From NCBI RefSeq assembly GCF_024294805.1, contig NZ_JANCLU010000005.1, positions 62,001-126,000 of the forward strand: a stretch of 64,000 nt of DNA, given 5' to 3'. A program made the translations under genes and the position numbers. This DNA is from Alsobacter ponti (GTDB lineage Bacteria; Pseudomonadota; Alphaproteobacteria; Rhizobiales; Beijerinckiaceae). Positions 29,701 to 37,599 of this stretch are shown here, in pieces (positions within the stretch are counted from its first letter, which is position 1; each line of letters begins with the position of its first letter). The notes beneath the pieces are model-generated. The model worked only from the letters and a program-made list of their open reading frames with translations. It did not search any database and had not been told where the DNA came from.

Positions 29701-29850
29701 CACGACCATGGACTTGATGACGAAGCTCGGGTCTTCGCTGCGCCCCAGACGCCAGAAAGCGAGCACACCGGCCGCGACGGCGACCAGCATCAGGTAGATC
29801 ACGAAGGACCGGTTGCGGATCGCCAGGTCGGAGAGATTGAATCGGCTCAT
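26752..29850 (-). CDS. RND efflux pump, TriC-like inner-membrane permease
   Basis: Proton-driven tripartite efflux pump subunit of 1032 residues. The RND layout is clear: TM1, large periplasmic loop, TM2-6, second loop, TM7-12. The proton-relay aspartate pair is in LALLVDDAMTTTDA in TM4 (about residue 400), and the partner Lys is in GIITKNAVILIGQIEA in TM10. The porter-domain segment FGIIYGFTSDGFSRRELRD resembles TriC and relatives of Pseudomonas rather than AcrB. Start and stop both overlap flanking adaptor genes by 4 bp. No outer-membrane factor gene is present, so a channel encoded elsewhere must be used. Confidence 0.94.
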   Translation of the reverse strand: MSRFNLSDLAIRNRSFVIYLMLVAVAAGVLAFWRLGRSEDPSFVIKSMVVSAAWPGSTTQDMLSQVTERLERALQETPEIDFVRSYTTRGTTTIFVNLKQSVPGRDVQGIWQQARNLVNDMRHRLPAGVVGPFFNDRFGDTFGIIYGFTSDGFSRRELRDTVEAIRSRLLSVPDVSKVEIIGAQDERIFIEFSVRELARLGIDRQAVVAALQNQNAVIPAGAIQTADERIAIRVSGAFGAEDDVRNMNLAVGDRMVRLADIAIVQRGFVDPPQPMFRVNGREAIGLAVAMRDGGDILALGEAIKTTMAAITADLPHGIEPVLVADQAVTVRHAIADFMTSLWQSVAIILAVSFIALGVRAGLVVALAIPLTLAIVFALMDVAHIDMQRVSLGALIIALALLVDDAMTTTDATLSRLQLGEPKEKAATYAFSQYAMPMLAGTLVTIAGFIPIGFAASSAGEYTFSLFAVVCMALLVSWFVAVVFAPVLGVALLKAPRSGAEAGEGAVIRSFRRLLKRAIRARWVTIAATLGAFVLAILALPLVPRQFFPASDRTELLVDLRLPQGASLRASSETSARFDALLASDPDIARWSTYVGRGAIRFYLPLNAQLPNEFFSQVVIVAKDVEARDRLHKRLEARLAADYPGLVTRVYPLELGPPVGWPLQYRVSGSDTAEVRDIARRVAQAIAASPKVKQVGFDWIEPSREVRLVVNQDEVRRLGLSSRALADAIAAVLSGMPVTQVRDDIYLVDVVLRAQDADRLTLDTLRSLQVMTPAGRSVPLSQIVGIEYAQDTPLVWRRDRVMTLTVEADVLAGVLPESAVAEIAPGIDEIRARLPEGYRIDAGGTVEESARSQASVVAVVPVMLLIMFTVLMAELRSFQRFFVVLSIAPLGLIGVVGALLASGKPLGFVALLGVLALIGIITKNAVILIGQIEAERSAGKTVLEAALDASTVRFRPIMLTAVSTILGMIPIAPTVFWGPMAFAIMGGLLVATLLTLVFLPTLYVTVFSTGTRSETSPPDLGEHLPSRSREAVS

Positions 29851-30926
29851 CGCGGGCCTCCCGCGAAGCGCACGGCCTGGCCGTCGCCGAGCGTCGAGGC
29901 GCCGGCCGTCACCACCACGTCACCCGCCGACAGCCCACGCGCGACGACAATGGAGCCGGGCCCCGAAGCGCCGAGCTCCACCGGCCTGCGCCTCACGGTC
30001 TGCGTCGGCACGTCGAGCACCAGGACCGCGACGGCCGACCCCTCGCGGACAAGCGCGCTTGGCGGCAGGCTGACGCCGATGGCCTCCGCAGGTGTGATCG
30101 ACACCTGGACCGGCGTTCCCATGCGCATGTCCTCGGGAGGATCGGCGAGCCCGATCCGGACACGAAACAGGCGGGTGACGGGGTCCGCCTCCGGCGAGAT
30201 CTCCCGCACCCGCCCTCGCACGGGCGCGGACGCGCCGGCGGGGAGCCGCACCGTGACGAGGCTGTCCGGCGTCACGGCGTCGAGCGCCGGGCCTGGAACA
30301 TCGATGACGGCATCGCGGCCGTCCCGCCGGGCCAGCCGCAGCACGGGGCGTCCGGCCGCGACGACCTCTCCCGGCTCGGCGCCGACCGACGTGACCACGC
30401 CGTCGGCGTCGGCCTTGAGCACGGTGAAGCCGACGACGTTCTCGGCGATCCGAAGACGGGCCGCGGCCACCTCACGCTGGGAGCGCGCGCCCTTCATGGC
30501 CTGCTCCGCGGCTTCGAATTCGGCTTGCGAGACGATGCCCCGCGCCGTCAGCTGGGACGTTCGGCCGAACTGTTCGGTCGCCTGCCGCTCGGCGCTCTCG
30601 GCTGCCGCGAGCCGCGCGCCGGCCGCGCGCAACTCGTTCTGCTCGATCTCCGCGTCGAGGCGGGCGAGCACCTGCCCGGTCTTCACCCGTGAGCCCACGT
30701 CGACGAGGCGCTCGGCGAGCCGGCCGCCGATGCGGAAGCCGAGGTCGACTGCGTCTTTCGCCTCGATCGTTCCCGGAAAGATGTCGGCCTGCGCCGCAGA
30801 CGGCGGGCCGACCGTCACGGTCCGGACGGGACGCGGCGACGGAGGAGCCTTCGCCTCCTGCCGCTGCTCGCACGCCGCCATCAGCGGAAGGACGGCAACA
30901 GCCCGGAGCCAGCCGAGAGCGGTCAC
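29847..30926 (-). CDS. RND efflux periplasmic adaptor (membrane fusion lipoprotein), proximal copy
   Basis: First of two adaptors around the RND pump, 359 residues. It has a short signal with a possible lipobox (VAVLPLMAAC), lipoyl half GSRVKTGQVLARLDAEIEQ, alpha-hairpin, second half FTVLKADADGVVTSVGAEPGEVV and the beta-barrel region VREISPEADPVTRLFRVRIGLADPP. That last segment is almost the same in the other adaptor (VREIAPEADPVTRTFRVRVGIEDPP), so the pair looks like an old duplication. The GTG start overlaps the HdeD-like stop (GTGA) and has GGAGAG ahead; the frame is open upstream but lies inside the previous gene. Confidence 0.92.
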   Translation of the reverse strand: MTALGWLRAVAVLPLMAACEQRQEAKAPPSPRPVRTVTVGPPSAAQADIFPGTIEAKDAVDLGFRIGGRLAERLVDVGSRVKTGQVLARLDAEIEQNELRAAGARLAAAESAERQATEQFGRTSQLTARGIVSQAEFEAAEQAMKGARSQREVAAARLRIAENVVGFTVLKADADGVVTSVGAEPGEVVAAGRPVLRLARRDGRDAVIDVPGPALDAVTPDSLVTVRLPAGASAPVRGRVREISPEADPVTRLFRVRIGLADPPEDMRMGTPVQVSITPAEAIGVSLPPSALVREGSAVAVLVLDVPTQTVRRRPVELGASGPGSIVVARGLSAGDVVVTAGASTLGDGQAVRFAGGPR

Positions 30927-31504
30927 TGCGCGCTCTCCGTTTCCAATCCGAGCCAACCGCCGCCCATGAGCAGAAAGCCGAGCCCCGCAACGACCATGGC
31001 GATCCCCGCCACTTCGCCGGGCGTGTCGGCCAAGGCGTAAGGAAATCTCAGCAGCAGGCCGGCGGCGCAGAGCAGCGTGAGAAGGCTCGCGACGATCGGC
31101 CACCACCATCCCCGCGCCGGACGGATGCTGACGGCCAACCCCGCCTGAGTGACCGCCTGCGCAATCAGGACGATCACCACAAGCAGCGTGATCGCGGCCG
31201 CGCCCTTAATCGGGTTCATGATGATCAGCAGGCCGCCCACGATTTCGACCGAGCCGAACAGCAACTGCCAGGAAAAGCCCCGCTGGCCCTTGTCCCTGAG
31301 CGCCTGCACCACGACGGCGACGCCTCCGGCCGCCACGACCGATCCGAGAACCCAGCCGGTCGCGACGGTCGCGGCGTCCGCCAGCGCGAACGCGGCGGCC
31401 CCAAGCGCGATCAGCACGGCCCCGGCCACGAGGAACCGGATGCCCCGGCCGCGGGTCGCCGTCGGGCTCTCGTCGTCGAGGAACTGAGGCCTGGCCGCGG
31501 TCAT
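30923..31504 (-). CDS. HdeD/DUF308 family membrane protein
   Basis: A 193-residue membrane protein with six predicted segments in three helix pairs, the HdeD/DUF308 pattern (for example LVAGAVLIALGAAAFALA and GGLLIIMNPIKGAAAITLLVVIVLIAQAV). HdeD contributes to acid resistance in E. coli at high cell density; the mechanism is unclear. It lies 10 bp after the M20 peptidase gene and overlaps the first adaptor gene, so it is an internal member of the efflux operon. Confidence 0.85.
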   Translation of the reverse strand: MTAARPQFLDDESPTATRGRGIRFLVAGAVLIALGAAAFALADAATVATGWVLGSVVAAGGVAVVVQALRDKGQRGFSWQLLFGSVEIVGGLLIIMNPIKGAAAITLLVVIVLIAQAVTQAGLAVSIRPARGWWWPIVASLLTLLCAAGLLLRFPYALADTPGEVAGIAMVVAGLGFLLMGGGWLGLETESAQ

Positions 31505-31514
31505 GCGCCGCGTC

Positions 31515-32897
31515 TCACCGGGAGAGCGCGTCGAGGACCCGCACCCAGGAGCGGATGCCTTTGTGGAAGCTGCGCAGGTCGTATTTCTCGTTCGGGCTGT
31601 GGATCCTGTCGTCCTCGAGCGCGAAGCCGGCGAGGATCACGTCCATCCCCAGCGCCGACTTCAGCTCATGGTTGACCGGGATGGACCCGCCGCCGCCGAC
31701 ATAGGCCGCCTCGGCTCCCCATTCCTCCGTGAGCGCCCGGCGCGTCTTCTCGAAGGCCGGCGCGCCGATGTCGAACCGGATGGCCTTGCCCGAGCCGTGC
31801 TCCTTGAACTCGACCGTGCAGTCGGCCGGGACCCGCTCCTTCACGAAGGCGCGGAACGCCTTGCGGACGACGTGGGGATCCTGGTCGAACACGAGCCGGA
31901 ACGAGATCTTCGCCGAGGCCTTGGACGGAATGACCGTCTTGAAGCCCTCGCCCTGGTAACCGCCTCCCATGCCGTTGATCTCGCAGGTCGGGCGCGACCA
32001 CACCATCTCGAGAGCGCTGCGCCCCTTCTCGCCGGCGGGGATCGACAACCCGACGGCGCCGAGGAAGGCGGAGGCATCGAAATTGAGCGCCTCCCACTGG
32101 CGGCGCAGAACCGGCGGCAGCTCGGGCACACCGTCGTAGAAGCCGGGGATCGCAATACGGCCGTCGGCATCGCGCAGATCCGCCAGGATGCGCGCGAGCA
32201 CATGGTTGGGGTTCGCCGCGGCGGAGCCGTAGAAGCCGGAGTGCAGGTCGCGGTCCGGCCCGGTGATGAAGACCTCCTCGCCGCACAGACCCCTGAGCAT
32301 CGTGGTGATCGCCGGCGTGCGCGGGTCCCACATGCTCGTGTCGCAGATGAGCCCGATATCGGCCTTGAGCTCCGCGGCGTTGGCGGCGAGAAACATCGGC
32401 AGGCTCGCACCGCCCGACTCCTCCTCGCCCTCGAGCAGCACGGACACCGGGATCGGCAGCTTGCCGTGCACCGCCTTGAAGGCGCGGCACGCTTCGACGA
32501 AGGTCATCAGCTGGCCCTTGTCGTCGGATGCGCCGCGTCCGCGGATGATTTTCGTGCCGTCGGAACGGGTCTCCACCACAGGCTCGAAGGGATCGTGGGT
32601 CCACAGTTCGAGCGGGTCGACGGGTTGAACGTCGTAGTGCCCGTAAAACAGAACCGAGTAGCCCGGTGCGCTGCGGTCGTGCCCCACAACGATCGGGTGG
32701 CCTGGCGTCTTGCGGGCGGAGGCCTCGAAGCCGATGGACTGCAGGTCCCGCGCGTGCCACTCCGCGCACGCCGCGCAATCCTTGGCGAAAGCCGGATCGG
32801 TCGAGATCGACTTGATCCGCAGGAGGTCGAGAAGCCGACCGAGCGCCTCGTCGATGTGCGTGTCCACGTACGCGAGGACGGGATTGATGTCCGACAT
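31515..32897 (-). CDS. M20 family metallopeptidase (dipeptidase type)
   Basis: Cytoplasmic zinc peptidase of 460 residues. Metal ligands are visible in VLFYGHYDVQPVDP (His and the following Asp), GRGASDDKGQLM (bridging Asp), LLEGEEESGGASLP (general-base Glu and metal Glu) and DTSMW; the last His is in ALEDDRIHSPNEKYDL. A dimerisation domain is inserted at about residues 190-350. The chosen ATG has GGAGG 5-6 nt ahead. It heads the operon that includes the RND pump and AbgT transporter, and a GGGACG direct-repeat element lies upstream. The natural substrate may be a dipeptide or acyl-amino acid. Confidence 0.9.
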   Translation of the reverse strand: MSDINPVLAYVDTHIDEALGRLLDLLRIKSISTDPAFAKDCAACAEWHARDLQSIGFEASARKTPGHPIVVGHDRSAPGYSVLFYGHYDVQPVDPLELWTHDPFEPVVETRSDGTKIIRGRGASDDKGQLMTFVEACRAFKAVHGKLPIPVSVLLEGEEESGGASLPMFLAANAAELKADIGLICDTSMWDPRTPAITTMLRGLCGEEVFITGPDRDLHSGFYGSAAANPNHVLARILADLRDADGRIAIPGFYDGVPELPPVLRRQWEALNFDASAFLGAVGLSIPAGEKGRSALEMVWSRPTCEINGMGGGYQGEGFKTVIPSKASAKISFRLVFDQDPHVVRKAFRAFVKERVPADCTVEFKEHGSGKAIRFDIGAPAFEKTRRALTEEWGAEAAYVGGGGSIPVNHELKSALGMDVILAGFALEDDRIHSPNEKYDLRSFHKGIRSWVRVLDALSR

Positions 32898-33049
32898 GAC
32901 GCCTCCGCGAGATGGATTTCGGCCGCCGGGGTCCGAGGCAGGTCTTCGCGCGACGCCCCCCGCACGCCCGCCTGTGCTCAGGCGTGGCGGCTCGTCCCAA
33001 AGCTTACCGAAAGTGGTATCAGCGGCTCGCAACCGGGTGATTAGCGGAG

Positions 33050-33078
33050 CGTCCCAGCACTGGGCCATGAATCCCAAT
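33050..33078 (-). promoter_or_regulatory. GGGACG direct-repeat element, copy B
   Basis: On the minus strand the site reads ATTGGGATT, 11 bases, then CTGGGACG, with 20 bp between box starts; one box is degenerate (GGGATT). It lies about 150-180 bp upstream of the M20 peptidase gene that heads the efflux operon. A further half-site (TTTGGGACG on the minus strand) is at 32993-33001, nearer the gene. See copies A and C. Confidence 0.65.
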
Positions 33079-33114
33079 CTGGGGAATGTCCGAGCGGGAC
33101 GCCCCGGCGCGGTG

Positions 33115-34278
33115 TCAGTCGGGCGCGACGGCCCGCAGGACGAGAAGCGGCGCGGACACGACCATCCCCGTCGCGGAGCCGAGCGCCTCGGCCGCCCAGG
33201 CTCCGTCCACGTCCTCGTCGGTGACCACCTGCCCCTTGATGAGCCGGTCGCCGACGAGGCGGACCATGGCCGGGCTTTGCGCGAACAGATCGTGGTTGAT
33301 GCGGTCGTTGGAGCGCAGCGCGGTCAAGTCGAGAACCGTGATGCCGCCAAGACCCGCCAGCTGCTCGCGGTACTCGTCCTGCGAGGGATCGATGGCGCCC
33401 AACCGGGTCTTGCCTCGCGACAGGACGCCGGACAGCCAGAGAGCGCGGTCGTTCTGCGCGACGAAGAGGGTCACGTGCGGCCGACGCGGCCCCATGTCCT
33501 CCACCTGGCGGCGGAAGACGCCCACGTCGAGGTCCGGCGAGGCCAGGATGAGGTTGTTGATTTTGGCGATGTCCTTCCGGCCCGACAAGGCGAGCTGACG
33601 GACGGCCTCCACGGCGACCCAGCTGCCCAGCGAGTGCGCGAGGATCGTGATCTCGCCGACCTTCGGCGACGCGGCGGCGATCGCGAGGAGCTTGGCGAGA
33701 TCCGAGCGCGAATAGGACGCGTTGTCCGCATCCCTCCGATAGTCCAGCAGGCGGCCGCGCGATGGCCATGAAAAGAGCACCGGCGCCGCGTCGGCGTCCG
33801 CGTCGTGGGCGAGTTGCGCGAAGCGAAAAACGGCGCGGTCGAAGCGCGTATTGTAGCCATGCACGAAGACGAAGACGCGCCGAGGCCGCCCCGCGTGGCT
33901 TTCGAACCAGCGGCCCACGCCCTTCTCGTCGAGGGGAGCAACCGTCGCCACGGTGAATTCCCGCTCTGGATTTCCGGGAGGCGAAGTCGGAACGGGCAGC
34001 GACCCCGGCTCGCGCTCGGGCGGAACGGCCACCACGACGTTGGTGTAGGAGAGCCCCTGGCCGCGCTCCCCGGAGAACAGCATGCCGGGTTCTTCGGCGG
34101 GGGCCCGCGTCGTCGCCGCCAGGATGTCGACCCGCGCCGCGACGCCGGCCTGATCGTTGGGGACGAGCATGCCCGGCGGCGGGGATGCGCACCCCACCTG
34201 GCACGAAACCGCGAGCGCGAGCCCGGCCAGCCGCGCCAGTCGCGTCTGCCGAGCTTCGCCCCAGCGCGCCGGTGACAT
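33115..34278 (-). CDS. DUF900 alpha/beta hydrolase, exported
   Basis: A 387-residue serine hydrolase of unknown substrate. An N-terminal hydrophobic stretch (about 12-30, LAGLALAVSCQVGC) is a signal peptide; a lipobox is imperfect, so lipid attachment is uncertain. DUF900 features follow: ILAATTRAP, FVFVHGYNTRFDRAVFRFAQ (from about 136), VLFSWPSRG, and ILAHSLGSW with the nucleophile Ser216, then LASPDLD as the likely acid. GGAGG stands 8 nt before the ATG. It follows the SLC13 permease gene by 38 bp and probably shares its promoter. Confidence 0.85.
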   Translation of the reverse strand: MSPARWGEARQTRLARLAGLALAVSCQVGCASPPPGMLVPNDQAGVAARVDILAATTRAPAEEPGMLFSGERGQGLSYTNVVVAVPPEREPGSLPVPTSPPGNPEREFTVATVAPLDEKGVGRWFESHAGRPRRVFVFVHGYNTRFDRAVFRFAQLAHDADADAAPVLFSWPSRGRLLDYRRDADNASYSRSDLAKLLAIAAASPKVGEITILAHSLGSWVAVEAVRQLALSGRKDIAKINNLILASPDLDVGVFRRQVEDMGPRRPHVTLFVAQNDRALWLSGVLSRGKTRLGAIDPSQDEYREQLAGLGGITVLDLTALRSNDRINHDLFAQSPAMVRLVGDRLIKGQVVTDEDVDGAWAAEALGSATGMVVSAPLLVLRAVAPD

Positions 34279-34316
34279 CACGTCGCCTCCGCTTTTCGGG
34301 GGCACGTCCCGACGCG

Positions 34317-36119
34317 TCAGAACCGCCACACCAGCGGGACGAGGAACACCGAGACGATGAAGAACCAGATGAGGAGCGGCAGCCCCAGCTTCCAGTAGTC
34401 GTTGAAGGCGTATCCCCCAGGCCCCATCACCATCAGGTTGGTGGGCGTCGCGATGGGCGTGAGGAACGCGCCGGCCGCCGCGACGGCGATGCTCATCAGC
34501 ACCGGGCGCGGCGAGACGCCAAGGCTCTCCGCCGCGGCGATGCCGATCGGGATGACGATCAGCGCGGTGGCGGTGTTGCTGATCAACTGTCCCATGACGG
34601 CCGTAAGCAGGAACAGGCCCGCGAGCAGAGCCAGCGGCCCGGCCTGGCCGATCGTCGCAACCAGCGCGTCGGCCAGCATGCGCGCGGCGCCGGTCTGCTC
34701 CATCGCGGTCGACAGCGGCATCATGGCGCCCACGAGGATGACGGTCGTCCAGTCGATGGCCCGGTACGATTGCTCGACATTGATGACGCCGGACAGGATC
34801 AGCGCGGCGGCGGCCAGGAGGCCGGCGACGGCGGGGGGAACGAGGCCCGTCGCCAGCAGGAGGACCATTCCGAGCAGGATGGCGATCGCCTGCTTCGCCC
34901 CTGCGCCGAGCGGCACGGCCTGGCGCCGCACGACGTCCGGCGAGTTGACGACGAGCACGTCGGGATCGCTCAGGCGAACGTCGAGAGCCTTCCACGTGCC
35001 CTGAAGCAGGAGCGTGTCGCCCGCCTGCAGGGTCGTCGCCTCGCGCAGCACCTGGGCCTGTCTCTGAACGGCGATGATCATCAGGTCGCCGCTCTCCGTG
35101 ATCATGCCTTCGAACACGGTCTGTCCGATGAGAGCGGAGCGCGGCGGTACCATGACCTCTGCCAGCCCCGACTGCCGGTTGAAGAGCATGTCGGCGGGCT
35201 GGTCGTCGTCCTCGCGAAACGCGAGATGAAGCTCGGCCGCGCACGCGGCGGCCGCGTCGGGCTCGCCGCGGACGAGGAGAATGTCGCCCTCTCCGATGGC
35301 GGCTCGCTTGAGCGGGGCCGCCTCGGCGTCCAGCACCCCGATCACCTGAACACCCGGCCGCCCGCCAAGCGGGTTGCTGGCCGGGTCTGCCCCGACGATG
35401 GGAGACGAGGCCCGAACGCGCAGCCTGAAGATGTCGGATGTCAGCCCATACTGCTCCACCAGCGTGCGCGCATGCTGGCTGAAGTCGGCCGGCATGGACG
35501 GGCCGTTACGCTTCGGCAGAAGCTTTGCGCCGAACAGGACGATGATCGCCAGCGTGCCCAGGAGAAGAGGGACGCCCACGATCGCGAACTCGAAGAAGCC
35601 GAAGCGGGCATAGCCCGCCTCCACCGATGCGTTGCTCACGAGCACGTTCACCGGCGTGCCCGTAAGCGCCAGGAGAGAACCGGCATGCGCCGAGAAGACG
35701 AGCGGCATCAGCAGCTGCGAGGTGGGGCGGCGCAGCCGGACCGCCATGACGACGACCACGGGAAGCAAAGCGGCGACCGCGCCGTTGACGCTGATCAGCG
35801 CCGTCAGCAGCGCGACGAGAAGACCGGTGAGGACGATCAGCCGCGTTCGGCTGTCTTCCCCTGCCTGGCGGATCAATTGCTGCCCTGCCCAGGTGGTGAC
35901 CCCGGTTCGCTCGAGCCCCGCGGAGACGATGAACAGGGAGGCGATGAACACGACCGCCGGATCGCCGAGGCCCGCCATTGCGTCGCTGAGCGGCAGCACT
36001 CCCGTCGCCCACAGCGCCACGGCGACGCCCATCGCGACGATGACGACGGGAAGCCCGTTCCAGACGAACAGGACCACGGCGGCGGCGACAATCAGGCCGG
36101 TCAAAGCGATGGGGCTCAC
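34317..36119 (-). CDS. SLC13/DASS family permease with two RCK_C (TrkA-C) domains
   Basis: A 600-residue sodium- or proton-coupled anion permease. The two halves of the transporter (about 1-185 and 395-600) carry the family motifs SVNGAVAALLPVVV and ISNTATALIVIPIG (Ser-Asn-Thr), and TGTPVNVLVSNA with TPIATPTNLMVMGPGGY. Between them are two cytoplasmic TrkA-C domains (about 225-300 and 310-385), as in the SLC13-type permeases annotated for sulfate or citrate; the substrate cannot be assigned. No suitable ATG is near; a GTG giving VSPIALTGLIV is used, with GAAGAAAGAG upstream. A GGGACG element lies about 120-145 bp upstream. Confidence 0.85.
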   Translation of the reverse strand: MSPIALTGLIVAAAVVLFVWNGLPVVIVAMGVAVALWATGVLPLSDAMAGLGDPAVVFIASLFIVSAGLERTGVTTWAGQQLIRQAGEDSRTRLIVLTGLLVALLTALISVNGAVAALLPVVVVMAVRLRRPTSQLLMPLVFSAHAGSLLALTGTPVNVLVSNASVEAGYARFGFFEFAIVGVPLLLGTLAIIVLFGAKLLPKRNGPSMPADFSQHARTLVEQYGLTSDIFRLRVRASSPIVGADPASNPLGGRPGVQVIGVLDAEAAPLKRAAIGEGDILLVRGEPDAAAACAAELHLAFREDDDQPADMLFNRQSGLAEVMVPPRSALIGQTVFEGMITESGDLMIIAVQRQAQVLREATTLQAGDTLLLQGTWKALDVRLSDPDVLVVNSPDVVRRQAVPLGAGAKQAIAILLGMVLLLATGLVPPAVAGLLAAAALILSGVINVEQSYRAIDWTTVILVGAMMPLSTAMEQTGAARMLADALVATIGQAGPLALLAGLFLLTAVMGQLISNTATALIVIPIGIAAAESLGVSPRPVLMSIAVAAAGAFLTPIATPTNLMVMGPGGYAFNDYWKLGLPLLIWFFIVSVFLVPLVWRF

Positions 36120-36464
36120 GGAGACGCTCTTTCTTCCCCCGATGACACGGTGGGCGAACGCTGCCTCGGCGGAAGGTGCGGCCCGATCCGGGAAGCAGGA
36201 GCTAAAGGCGCGCCGGAAAGAACGTGAAGTGCGCAGCGTCCCCCGGCTTTGCACGTCGTCCCAAACTTGAAGCCCCATGAAGCGTAAGGCGGGAGCATGG
36301 CGACTTGTCATCCAATCGCCAAGTGGCAGGCCATTGTTATCCGGAGACGTGAAACTCCCACATTTCAATGTTCAACTTTTTGAGTTGTCCATTTAGTAAA
36401 TGTTGCATTGCGATGAAACTCTGGCATGCTCATCCTACACGGGATCTAGCACGGAGGGCGGCCT
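36120..36464. promoter_or_regulatory. Divergent intergenic region, SLC13 permease / AraC regulator
   Basis: 345 bp without a gene. The part nearest the AraC gene (about 36300-36440) is clearly less GC-rich than the rest of the window. It holds a small dyad CAACT-TTTTG-AGTTG (36373-36387) and a direct repeat TGAAACTC at 36350-36357 and 36414-36421 (64 bp apart), which could be AraC-protein half-sites. The half nearest the permease carries GGGACG element C. I could not assign -35/-10 boxes with confidence. Confidence 0.55.
36237..36265 (-). promoter_or_regulatory. GGGACG direct-repeat element, copy C
   Basis: On the minus strand the site reads TTTGGGACG, 11 bases, then CGGGGGACG minus one base of overlap; the GGGACG boxes are again 20 bp apart. 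It lies about 120-145 bp upstream of the SLC13 permease start. It shares the outer boxes and an internal GC-n-(A)AG core with copies A and B. Confidence 0.6.
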
Positions 36465-37529
36465 ATGCGATCCGCGACAGCGTCTCCGTCGGAGCTGATC
36501 GTCCGGTCCATACTGTTCAGCACTGACGACTTCGCGAGGGCAGATCGGCTGGATGCCTGGAACGCAGCCTTCGGGACACTGAACGAGATCACCCTGCCCG
36601 AGCACCCAGGCGTGGAGCCGCGCGTCCGCTGCGAGAACTGGATGCTCGGCGCAGGGATGGTTCTCAGCGAGACGCGAGTGGGGTGGGCCAACTTCCAGCG
36701 CGATGTTCATCGGCGCAGGCGCGACCACATCGATCATTGGGTCCTCCGCGTCATCCGGCGTGGCAAGGGTCGACTGAGACATCCCGGATTCGAGGTAACG
36801 ACCGGGCCCGGCGACCTCGTGCTCTTTTCAGCATCCGACACGTGGTCCGCCGACTGGCGTGACGTTGAATGGGTGTCGCTGTGCTTTCCGCGGGACTTCG
36901 ATTTGCGGCTCACCAGCGGCCTGGATTCCTTGCCGCGCGGTCTCCAGCAAGGCACCGGCGCGGCGCTTCTGGCCGACCTGATGTTGTTGCTGCCCGCCCG
37001 CGCGGCGGCGGCTCCGCCGGAAGAGCTTCCCTGCCTGGCAGCGATCGTGCAGAGCGCGATTTCGTCGTGCCTGCTCGCGGGGCGCGATACTCATGTTCAG
37101 ATCAGCGCGGCTTCCGCCACGGCTTTCGCGAAGGAGCGCGTCCGCCGCGCCATTCTCCGCGACATCGCCTCGAGCCGCCTCACCCCGGCGCGGCTCGCCT
37201 TTGCGGCGGGTCTCTCGAGGTCGGCGCTCTACCGGCTTTTCGAACCGGAAGGCGGCGTCGCGCGCTATGTCAGGAACATCCGGCTATCGCTGGCCCACGC
37301 TGCGCTTCAGGATCCCGCGTCGAGCCACAAGACCATTGCCATGATCGCGGAGGAGCACGGCTTCCCGGACCCGCCGGAGTTCTCTCGCGCCTTTCGGGCC
37401 CAATTCCGGATCACTCCCTCCGAGGTTCGCAAGACGGGTCAGGTTTCCGTGCCGCGCACCGAGCATCCGCACCCCCCACTCGTGGGCGGCGATTTCGCCG
37501 CGGTCATTTACCGCCGCCTGGACAGATAG
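36465..37529 (+). CDS. AraC family transcriptional regulator (AraC-binding-like N-terminal domain)
   Basis: A 354-residue DNA-binding regulator. The N-terminal half (about 10-190) resembles the AraC_binding_2/FeaR-type sensor domain (VSLCFPRDFDLRL near residue 137). The C-terminal AraC HTH (about 225-330) shows both helix-turn-helix units: RLTPARLAFAAGLSRSALYRLFE and IAMIAEEHGFPDPPEFSRAFRAQF, then the closing ITPSEVR. GGAGGG lies 8 nt before the ATG. It is the only plus-strand gene in its neighbourhood, transcribed away from the SLC13 permease and toward the asparaginase operon end. Its targets are unknown; the divergent permease is the first candidate. Confidence 0.9.
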   Translation: MRSATASPSELIVRSILFSTDDFARADRLDAWNAAFGTLNEITLPEHPGVEPRVRCENWMLGAGMVLSETRVGWANFQRDVHRRRRDHIDHWVLRVIRRGKGRLRHPGFEVTTGPGDLVLFSASDTWSADWRDVEWVSLCFPRDFDLRLTSGLDSLPRGLQQGTGAALLADLMLLLPARAAAAPPEELPCLAAIVQSAISSCLLAGRDTHVQISAASATAFAKERVRRAILRDIASSRLTPARLAFAAGLSRSALYRLFEPEGGVARYVRNIRLSLAHAALQDPASSHKTIAMIAEEHGFPDPPEFSRAFRAQFRITPSEVRKTGQVSVPRTEHPHPPLVGGDFAAVIYRRLDR

Positions 37530-37599
37530 GGCTTCACCGCGCTCGCCGGCCAGCCCGTGTTCGCCAGCAGCTCGTACCGGTGAGGCGCCATTCGGCTGC

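Noticed and set aside
27862-30969. 1035-codon open frame opposite the RND pump
   Set aside because: Translation is a run of charged low-complexity sequence; the opposite strand encodes a complete RND pump and adaptor.
36237-36265. Possible sigma-54 promoter in GGGACG element C
   Set aside because: The GG and GC pairs are not 10 bp apart as sigma-54 requires, and copies A and B do not support it.
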